From Fonsecaea monophora (Eukaryota; Ascomycota; Eurotiomycetes; Chaetothyriales; Herpotrichiellaceae): a stretch of 50,699 nucleotides of DNA. The stretch spans positions 1 to 50,699 of the forward strand of contig NW_019174093.1 of assembly GCF_001642475.1 (NCBI RefSeq). The letters run 5' to 3'. The notes below the pieces were generated by a model. It was not told where the DNA came from, did no database searches, and was given only the letters and a program-made list of their open reading frames with translations. Positions 43,241 through 50,699 of the stretch are shown piece after piece. Both the position numbers and the translations under genes were made by a program. Each line of letters begins with the position of its first letter. Position 1 is the stretch's first letter.

Positions 43241-45525
43241 TCATGCAGAGTCCTCCGGACTTAGTCCTTTGACGTCCGACATTATCTCCTTTTGTTCCAT
43301 TGGTCCTTGACCTCCTATGGCATTCTCTGAAGATTGAGAATGCTTTGATTCGCCAGCGACCACGCCATCAACCGTCTTCCTTCGACTGGATATCTCAACG
43401 AAGAACTCACGCCAGAATGTTCGAGTCTCCCATATGGGTAGAACTCCACAGATTCCAAGGGCACAAAACACCCAGATGAAGCTGACAGCGACATAGAATG
43501 TAAAGAACCCTTTAGTGTAGATGTAATGACTCAAGAACATCGGAATCGGAATGATGAAGTCCATGCTGACTGAAAGAACTGTAGCGAGAATCAGAGCCAT
43601 ATAGTAGGTGCGTTGGAGTGATTTCGGGTTGTCAAGGAATGCAGCATCTTCGGCTTCTTCTTTCTCTTCGTCAACGACAGTCGGAAGTTCGGCGTTGTGA
43701 TTTGGATTTGACGGCTCGTCCTTTGGTGCTTCACTTGTTTTCGTTTCAGGGATTCCAGTTGCAGCATCATCAGTCATCATGTCTTGGACGTTTTGCGCCG
43801 GTACAACATTGCCATACAGAGATGTTTTGGCATTGATATCACGTGTGATTGCCCAGTCAAAATCATCCGGTTTGACCCAGGATACTACACATGTAACAAT
43901 GAGGCCGGTGAGGACTCCTGCCATGTTGCCTGCAAGGGTCGGATATGAGCCTCCAGTACTAGCAACGCTGAGCTCACCATAATGGACTTTTGCTTCAACC
44001 AGCCACGCGGTCAGTCCAGCTGCAAGACCGCAAAGAGCGCCGGCGATGGCTCCAGCGCGAGTTTGGCCTTTCCATGTCACGGCAAATGCAGCAGGGAAGA
44101 CTGCACCGCCAATGAGCAGTCCCATGACAAGGAAAAGCCATCCAAGGTCGATGCCAATAGCGTTCCAGATACAGGCAAATGCTGCCATGACCAGGCCAAA
44201 GAAGCAGATCATCACATGCGACACGAAGATGAGATCTTTGGGGGTGGCATTCGGCTTGATATACACCTTGTAGACATCAAACGTCAGAATTGATGATGTG
44301 GCAATCAATTCCGAGGATGATGAGGATGTTACGGCCATGAACAGTGTGATAAGCAGACCAACAGCACCGTGCTTCCCGAGTAAAGCTGCAGCGCCGAAGG
44401 GAGCGGACAGTCCAGACGATATCTGAGATGAAGTCATCTTGTGTGGATAGGTAGGATAGGCTGGGTTGTCCGTGAGAGCCACTGCAGCAAGACCAAGAGT
44501 CGTGGCAAACCCAAACGGAATTGCATACCAAGCGAAACCACCCATGATGTAGCCTCGGACCGCGGTAGTTGGACGGCTGGCGATAGCTCTTTGCCAGTAG
44601 CCTTGATCGAGAAAAACTGTACCCATGCCGGAGCAGAGCTGTATAACCCCGAATATCAAGCCATAGTTTGATTTCAGGGTGAGATATGATCCATTCTGGT
44701 TTCCTGCAACGGGTCGTACGTTTCCTGCATGAACGAGCAGGTCATACATCTTCCCAGGCGAGCCGATCAGATCATTAGAAGTATATACCTACCAATCCTC
44801 GTCAGCTTGATCTCGAGTCTGCTGAAGGGGGCGGACTCACGCTGAACATAAAGTATAAGATGACGACCATAACAATGATTGTATGAGAATAGTCGCAAAG
44901 GAATGTTGCTCGAAGTCCACCGAGGACAACATACACACATACTCCAAGAGGAATGAGAAAGACAGCTGCATAGACATTCATTCCTGTCAATGAAGTGACA
45001 ACTGCACTTCCTCCCAGCAGTAGTTGTGATGCCACAAGGATGTTGGTCATCAATGCAAAACAGATGAAGATTATATGGGTAAGCTTTCCGTATCGATAGT
45101 ATATAATCTCCAGGAATGTGTGACAACGTGGCGCGTTTTGTTTCAACTTGCATGCGAGGACCGAAAACATGAAGATTTGCACTGTTGCCCCTGCTGCATA
45201 CCAGAAAGGGCCAGAGACTCCATATTCGTAGGTGACAGTACTGGACTGAAGTAATGTGGCCGCCCAGGTCCAAGCGGAAACGACTCCACTGGCAATGAGT
45301 CCAGGTTTGACACTTCGACTGGCTGTGTTGAATTCTTCGCTCATCTTGGTGGAATATTTGGTGTACCGGTTCTGTAGTTACTTAGTATAAGATCAGCGTC
45401 AAAACTGTTTCACGTACCTGAAGGTATGAGACACCTGCCATAACGAAGGCAAAGAAGAATCCAATTCCGATGACGACTCCATATCCGGCACCTTGCGGAA
45501 GGATGGGTTGGATAGCGCTGGACAT
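43241..45525 (-). CDS. DUR3: Urea active transporter DUR3 (SSF family)
   Basis: Three exons: 45525-45418, 45371-44841 and 44788-43241, coding 728 aa. Introns are 46 bp (GTACGT) and 52 bp (GTGAGT, CTGAC). The protein has about 15 hydrophobic segments. Diagnostic DUR3/SSF sequence: SYLQNRYTKYST across intron 1, SEEFNTASRSVKPGLIASG, SAWTWAATLLQSSTV, the intron-2 junction FSVYTSND then GSPGKMYDLL, TVFLDQGYWQRAIA and MAVTSSSSSELIATSSI. DUR3 carries urea (and in yeast polyamines) into the cell by proton symport at the plasma membrane and is normally nitrogen-repressed. The long cytosolic loop near residue 560 is acidic (VDEEKEEAEDA). It is divergent from a ureide hydrolase, and their shared promoter region has many GATA motifs. 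Confidence 0.95.
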
Positions 45526-46792
45526 AGTGATAGATACTGAGTACTCAGTTTGGACGAGGTTTGATTTCAAAATGCAATGAATCAAGTCGAAGAAGACTTA
45601 TATGGAGCATTCTGATACATAATCACATGACGACAATAGTTCCTGGAATAACAATAGTATGGAGCCTCGACAATGATAAGTACCTCCCTGATAATTCGCT
45701 GGCTTGAAAGAGGATATCAGTCTCAGGGGCTACTCCATGATGCTATCAGGCCGCGGGTGGCACAAGGGTGAAAGCCTTTGACACTTATCTCCGCATGGAG
45801 GACGTAAAATCAGATATGATGGTGTCTTATCATGTCTGTTGGAAACATCTTTGAAGAGAATGAGAACGTCTTCTTCATGTGCCCTACTGAATACCTTGCT
45901 GATCCCTTGAGAGCCAAGTAGATTGTAGCACGGCTGACTCAGTTGTTCGTCAATATGGTAGTTGACACCGAGCAGGCGTTATCTCTTCGATAGCGAGACT
46001 GATTATGGTGCAAACGTTCTCATAGTAAAATTGTAAAGATATTGAGGCCGCTGATCATTCCGGATTGCTGAACAGGTAGGGCACCACGAGCTCCCAGAAT
46101 GAATAGCCAATGGCCGTTACTAGATCCAGATTCTAGGATGATGCAGGCTATGAGATCCACTCGGAGAGAAGTCATATCGCGCTATGTTGTTTCGTTGCCT
46201 GAGATGTTTCTTACATGGGGAACAAGGTGTAATCAAGTGGAGGTAAATGACCTTAACCCTAAGTGGCTAAACTTGAACCTAAATCCCCCGATTGAGATTA
46301 GGTCAGGCCTATGGCGCGCAGATCATCAGCCATCATTGGATACAACGCCCACATATTTTGCAGATCTTCCGAAAGCCTATTATATAGCCTAGAAAGGTAA
46401 CGGATATACGCGAGCCCCCTGCTCCATCAGACCCTCTTATGAAAACGGATAAGGCATGTCTATTGGCTTCTCACTTTCCACCTCTAGGAAATCTAGCTCA
46501 CCGTAGTAGCGCCCAGCTCCGAGTGATTCCTTCTTTGAGCAGGAGGGCCTGAAACACCTAAGCTGGGGCTTTTGTGGAGCTCTATCGTGGGGATTGAACG
46601 ATAAGAGAGATAAGGCCAACAGATTGAAGTAAGTTATACGCGACTGAATAGGTCTGAAGGCATCCAGGAATGTAAGGTCGGCTATAGAGCTGCCTGTTCT
46701 CTGAAATAAAGGACAGTGAACTTGTCTAGTTGCAAGGACACTTTGGCCGATTGTCACTCTCAGCTCGCCTTCGCAGCCCTACTTCATCCAAG
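45526..46792. promoter_or_regulatory. Divergent promoter DUR3 / M20 hydrolase with GATA motifs
   Basis: About 1.27 kb between the two ATGs. By eye there are about ten HGATAR motifs on both strands, including strong 7-mers TGATAAG at 45674-45680, CTTATCT at 45784-45790, CTTATCA at 45826-45832, and the pair CGATAAG 46599-46605 and AGATAAG 46608-46614. Chance would give about four. GATA factors of the AreA/NIT2 type switch on nitrogen-scavenging genes. Frames in this stretch (for example 46099-46392) show no motif. Confidence 0.6.
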
Positions 46793-48297
46793 ATGTTCAG
46801 CCATACAATCACCTACTCACTCCGTAGACCTTATACTATCAAGAAGCTTTCTTCATTGACCCTGACTGGCTCTCGCCTATATGCGACCGTCAAACCTGCC
46901 CCTCTGGCAGACAAGCTCTCCGTCAACAGCGATCGATTATGGTAAGATAGAAGGGATGCAAAAGGAACCTGACTGACACAGCCACCAGGCGCGACATTCA
47001 CTACACCGCTCAGTGGAGTGCACCCTCTCCGGGCGGTGTTACTCGACTTTGTGCGGATGAGAATGACAAGAAGGTCCGCGACTGGTTCAAAGAGCAACTT
47101 ATTGAACTTGGAGCCGATTACAAAGTTAGTGTTCATCATTTCGAAATGGGTTTGGCTTACAGAAATCAGGTCAATGCTACCGGTACTCAATTCGGGGTAT
47201 TCGAGGGAGAGGACAATAGCATCCCCCCTATCGCTATGGGAAGTCATTTGGACACAGTCGCAACGGGTGGAAGATTTGATGGTCCTCTTGGAGTAAGACA
47301 TTCCGGTCATCTACTCCGAGTCTCTAACATCTATCAGGTTCTCGGAGCCTTGGAAGTTATTCGAAGCTTCAAGGAGCAGGGTATTAAGACCAGAGCTCCG
47401 ATAGTTCTCATCAACTGGACGAACGAAGAAGGAGCACGATTCTTTCCTTTGCTTGGATCATCTATCGTCTATGCCGGTCGCTCCACTGTGGAGCAAGCCC
47501 ATGCAGCAGCCTCGAACGACGCATCGGAATTGACCATGGGCAGCGAATTGAAGAAGATTGGTTACATCGGTGATGGACCAAATACATTCGAAGAGTTCCC
47601 CATCTCAGCGCACTTTGAAATCCACTGCGAACAGTCCACAGACCTGGAGAAGGCGGGTAAGCCTGTTGGATGGGTTGAAGGTTGGCAGGGAATGACTTGG
47701 TACGATGTCGTCTTCCATGGAGAAAACGGCCATGCCAATACCTACCCCATGTATGGCAGGCGAGATGCTCTGACCGGTGCAGCCAAACTCATTTGTGAGC
47801 TGGAAAAGCTCGCATATGAAAAGAATGGTGCCAGTACCGTGACTGGTATTCATAGCCGTCCATGGGGAGCTTGTAACATCCAGTCGAAGACAAAGATCAC
47901 ATTTTGCTTGATGCATAAAGAAGCTGAGGGATTGGAAGCCATGGGAACGTCCATCATGGAACGGGTGAAAAGTATTGCTTCTCTGCACGGGCTCGAAGTT
48001 GAAACTGATCGAACCGTGCATCTCTTGCCCGGCAACTTCTGGCCTGAAGCAATTGATTGCGTCAGACTTGCGTGCGGTGACAAGGGCATTGCTTCTCGAA
48101 CTGGAACAGGCCATGACTCAACGATGACAACATTACTGTGTCCAACTGCCATGGTATTTGCCCGGGCTAAAGATGGTATCAGCCACTCTCCAAAGGAATG
48201 GACGTCTCAAGAGGACTGTGCGGAAAGTGCGCTGGTTCTCGGGAAGTCGGTACTGAATTTCGATAGTTACCTTAAGGAAAAGGCTCTGGAGAAGTAA
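46793..48297 (+). CDS. M20 N-carbamoyl-amide hydrolase (beta-ureidopropionase-like)
   Basis: Three exons: 46793-46941, 46989-47292 and 47338-48297, coding 470 aa. Introns are 47 bp (GTAAGA, CTGAC) and 45 bp (GTAAGA, CTAAC, in frame). The catalytic di-metal site of the hydantoinase/carbamoylase family is intact: MGSHLDT, GGRFDG, TNEEGARF, HCEQ and the C-terminal GTGHDSTM. The order and length match beta-alanine synthase of Saccharomyces kluyveri (PYD3), which hydrolyses N-carbamoyl-beta-alanine to beta-alanine, CO2 and NH3. Yet the spot where this family usually shows D-x-R-H, including a substrate-carboxylate Arg, reads LMHKE, so the substrate may differ (another N-carbamoyl amino acid or ureide). 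The N-terminus is Ser/Thr/Arg/Tyr-rich with few acids up to RLYAT, resembling a mitochondrial presequence. Divergent from DUR3. Confidence 0.88.
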
Positions 48298-48544
48298 GGA
48301 ACAAATGAAGACTGCGGATATTATGCCAATATAGTGTTAGAGCTACTATCACAGACAATCACCTAAGGAGCTATACACTCCCTACCTAATTCAGGAGGGA
48401 AGTGTAGGTAAGACTACGTAAGTGTACAAACGATAATTGGACATGATATTTAAGGCTATTAATACATCGGTAATTTTTCCCGCGGCCTAGAGCATTTAAT
48501 AAGGCTACGTTAGCCTAGGGAGCCTATAGCGACCTATAAGATAC
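48298..48544. other. Transition from gene to repeat block
   Basis: 247 bp after the hydrolase stop in which sequence turns from normal to TA-rich at about 48440. An imperfect inverted repeat (ACACTCCCT near 48375, AGGGAAGTGT near 48396-48405) may be a terminator hairpin or an old element end. Confidence 0.4.
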
Positions 48545-48618
48545 TGTAAGGGTTTAGAGAAAGTTCTATAACTAGCTAGCTAACCTAGTAATAGGGAGGA
48601 TAAATCTAAGGAGAGAAG
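48545..48618 (+). repeat. Direct repeat, left copy (mutated)
   Basis: Begins TGTAAGGG and aligns with 50438-50513 over about 75 bp. About ten differences are all transitions, and eight of them have A or T in this copy where the other has G or C, so this copy was the target of RIP. TG at the start suggests an LTR or element end. After 48618 the two copies diverge. Confidence 0.7.
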
Positions 48619-49380
48619 TGTTACGAGGTGCTTCACACGTGAGGTGCCTTAGTAAACCCGAGGTAGTTTACTTAGTGATATAGTAGTGGGCGATATAGTA
48701 GAGACGAAACTAAGAGTATAGTGTACGGGACTATACGTAAAGTACTTAACCGAGAGAAACTCGATTATTTATGAACGAGGTTGACTACGCTTCCTAAAGA
48801 AGTAGGCCTAGCTAACTATATACTCTAGGTAGGTTTCCTATTAAGGTAAGTCTAAGCATTACATTATTATAAGTATTACGACTATATTACTATAATAGGT
48901 ATAATAGGGTATTTCCTATTCTAGTTATTACGTATCCTAGGCTAGCCTTACTAACGAGGCTACCTCTTTATCTCGCTTAACCTTCCTTACCCCGCGTTCC
49001 TAGGTAGCCGTATAAAGGTCGGTTCGTAATACTTCCCCCTCCTTAACCTATTCGTTATCCGTAACGTACTTAAGGTAAGTCATCGCCCGTCTATAGGCTA
49101 GTTTCCTCTTTCTTCTTTCTCGTTATAACTAACTATATAGGCCTTTAGAGTCTATAAGTCGAATCCGAAACCCTTAAGATCTTCTAAACCTCCTATTCCG
49201 TAGTAATAGCGTTAAAACGAAATCGCTGATTATATCGAATCGATTAAAGAAAATAAAGTAATAGTTACTTATTCTAAGTATATCGCCTATAGCGATGTAT
49301 ACTTCTACTCTCGGGAGTAGAGTGTAAAGTACGCGGTATACCTACGGTACCGAAGAGAATATAACGGAACATTTTCCGTT

Positions 49381-49760
49381 AAGTAACTTCGTCGGATCGG
49401 GGAGTAAAAAAGATAGCTCGCTTCTAAGTCCCGCCTAAAGCGTCGCGAGATCGTACGGCTTCGAAAAACCTTAATTAAGGCCTAAAAGGCCTTAACTGAG
49501 GCGGAGGAGTCCGACGTAGAGTTATAGGAGTCGATTATAAAACTAGATAAACTCTCTAATAATATATTAAAGCGAGAGATATAGGCGTTAGGCGCTTTTA
49601 ATAAGGTTCCTTCTAGTAAAGAGGTAGCCCTAGCCGAACCTAAATTTATCTAGTAGGACGTACTATAGTCGAAGTCGATAGACTAGAACGTAGTATTAAA
49701 CTTTAGTAATACTAGGCTTACCCCTACTTAGGGGAACCTATAACCTACTAGCGGCCGCTC
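49381..49760 (+). pseudogene. Coiled-coil transposon ORF relic
   Basis: A plus-strand frame (codons in phase with 49381) shows a charged coiled coil, with segments such as SRLKRREIVRLRKTL, a further LSNNILKREI and then VALAEPKFI, interrupted only by TAG or TAA codons. These stand where Gln (CAA/CAG) or Trp (TGG) would be expected, as RIP would produce. Similar coiled-coil, EVALAEP-type tails occur in fungal transposon proteins (pogo/Fot1-type transposases or Gag-like proteins), but I cannot decide which. Confidence 0.5.
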
Positions 49761-49784
49761 TCTCCTTTCGAGTTTTCTAATGGT

Positions 49785-50415
49785 ATTTTTTCTTTAATTT
49801 AGGAGGTAAGTCTCCGCTGTCCTCCTAGATATTTTCTTTACTTCCGTATCCTAACTATTTAACTAAGTATATATCTTATCCATCGGTAGTTTAATCTACC
49901 GGATAGAAGTCTACGAGTTCTTCTATCTTATACAGCGGTTCGCCGGTTTCTTAGTTAATATCTACGGGTCCTAGTTTAGCGTTTAGATTATTATATAATT
50001 CTAATAGAGACTTATAGAAGGTAGGGTATATCCTTAGCGTTTTCAGTAGATCTAGTTTAAAAGTTACTAGTTTTAGTTTCCGTTTAATACGATATAGTCC
50101 GATCTTAGTATAATCTAGTTTATCGCTTAGTCTTTTTATTTTAATGTTTTTTCGTCGTATATAGACTATCCCCTCCTCTTCGAGGTCTAGGCCCTTAAAT
50201 CTCTTTCTATTTTCTCTTTTTATTATTTTTTCTACGATTTTCTATAGTTCCTTTTTCATTATTTTATATAGTTATTTCATTTTCTCTAGCTATATTCTAG
50301 CTTCTTCTAATATCTTTTTCTTTTCTTCTAGTTTTCTAAATATATCGGGGTAGTATCCGTAATTTACGAAATATAGTAAGATCCCTATAATAGTCTTACT
50401 ATTATTAAAAGTCAT
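49785..50415 (-). pseudogene. Ty3/gypsy chromovirus pol 3' end, RIP-mutated
   Basis: Read on the minus strand from 50415: YNNS-like start, YGYYPD, then a basic integrase tail with KRLSDKLDYTKIG, a LDLLKTLRIYPTFYKSLLE block and, near 49840-49870, YLVK-stop-LGYG, which is a chromodomain core with its Trp codon turned to TAG. This is the integrase C-terminus plus chromodomain of a fungal chromovirus. Stops are TAG/TAA. Reverse transcriptase and the rest of pol are missing; the relic is cut at the repeat junction near 50437. Confidence 0.75.
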
Positions 50416-50437
50416 TTATACTATCGATAGTAACTAT

Positions 50438-50513
50438 TGTGAGGGTTTGGAAAGAGTTCTGCAACTAGCTAGCCAACCTAGTAACAAGGAGGATAAATCT
50501 GAGGAGAGAGAAG
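50438..50513 (+). repeat. Direct repeat, right copy (unmutated)
   Basis: Begins TGTGAGGG and matches the left copy 48545-48618. It retains CA and TG dinucleotides and lies at the sharp right edge of the TA-rich block. It may be an LTR or element end. Its last bases are the left arm of a hairpin. Confidence 0.7.
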
Positions 50514-50539
50514 GAGGAATAATGTCCCCTCCTTCTCTC
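50506..50539. repeat. Perfect 12-bp inverted repeat
   Basis: GAGAGAAGGAGG at 50506-50517 is complementary to CCTCCTTCTCTC at 50528-50539 with a 10-base loop. It starts at the end of the direct repeat, just where the two copies part. Confidence 0.8.
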
Positions 50540-50699
50540 CTTATATCGTACGCTCTTCCGCAAGGGATACTCATTGTCTTCCCCTTTCTCCCTTGTCCTT
50601 CCTCTTTCGTACACGCCTTGCGTTTCCCTTGCCTTTTGTCTCTCTTCCTTACCTTCCCTTGCGTACGGTGTCTCAGTTTGCCAGGATTCGGTATCCCTT
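50540..50699. other. Non-RIP pyrimidine-rich sequence to window end
   Basis: The last 160 bp are C/T-rich on the plus strand with normal CA and TG content. It may be the inside of an LTR, or ordinary DNA. No ORF. Confidence 0.4.

Larger units (their letters stand above)
48440..50437. mobile_element. RIP-mutated transposon relic block
   Basis: About 2 kb with the dinucleotide pattern of repeat-induced point mutation. In 48841-49800 I counted 4 CA and 5 TG but about 57 CG, and TA is everywhere. All reading frames are broken, mostly by TAG and TAA. It contains a minus-strand Ty3/gypsy pol end, a plus-strand coiled-coil ORF relic and one member of a direct repeat pair. The pattern stops at 50437, where the right-hand repeat copy begins. 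Confidence 0.8.

Noticed and set aside
46099..46392. 97-codon ORF in the DUR3/hydrolase promoter region
   Set aside because: No family motif; the region is better explained as regulatory DNA.
48372..48405. Imperfect inverted repeat as a transposon terminal repeat
   Set aside because: Arms are short and imperfect with a small loop, so a simple terminator hairpin is as likely.
1..50699. CRISPR arrays, bacterial operons or viral genomes
   Set aside because: No spaced direct-repeat array and no bacterial gene layout; introns and gene content are fungal.

Overview
The window is nuclear DNA of a filamentous ascomycete (Pezizomycotina, probably Eurotiomycetes; I cannot place it closer). Evidence: monocistronic genes on both strands, 24 short introns of 45-75 bp with GT..AG ends and CTAAC/CTGAC branch sites, pyrimidine-rich leaders, Zn2Cys6 regulators, a fungal Mediator subunit, a DUR3 urea transporter, and a repeat block with the CpA-to-TpA signature of repeat-induced point mutation (RIP). 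I rebuilt splice sites by hand from reading frame and family conservation; no transcript data were available.

Layout. 0.2-1.4 kb: unrecognised single-exon gene. 2.4-10.7 kb: four genes with a secondary-metabolism flavour, namely a berberine-bridge-type FAD oxidase, an MBL-fold hydrolase, a SnoaL-like protein and a Zn2Cys6 regulator; no backbone synthase is visible. 10.9-17.1 kb: Mediator subunit MED5 and the mismatch-repair/meiotic protein MLH3, divergently transcribed. 19.2-27.1 kb: a Zn2Cys6 domain fused to a hexapeptide acetyltransferase, then an SH3-RasGEF, each behind a long pyrimidine-rich upstream region. 28.2-32.4 kb: a SWIM-RING protein, a Mn-type CDF transporter and a small Cys/His-rich protein. 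33.5-41.2 kb: amino-acid/GABA-type permease, tRNA m7G46 methyltransferase TRM8, exosome nuclease DIS3 and acyl-protein thioesterase. 41.7-43 kb: a tiny zinc-ribbon ORF and a broken NB-ARC (NLR-type) gene relic.

43.2-48.3 kb: urea transporter DUR3 and an M20 N-carbamoyl-amide hydrolase (beta-ureidopropionase-like), divergent and sharing about 1.27 kb with many GATA motifs. This reads as a nitrogen-scavenging pair. 48.4-50.4 kb: a RIP-mutated transposon graveyard with the 3' end of a Ty3/gypsy chromovirus pol gene, a second coiled-coil element ORF and a 75-bp direct repeat pair. From 50.44 kb to the end the DNA has normal composition again.

The most notable signals are the Zn2Cys6-acetyltransferase fusion, the ureide/urea pair between the repeat block and the NLR relic, near-complete loss of CA/TG with CpG intact in the repeat block, and the NB-ARC relic. 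I found no clear tRNA, rRNA or CRISPR array.
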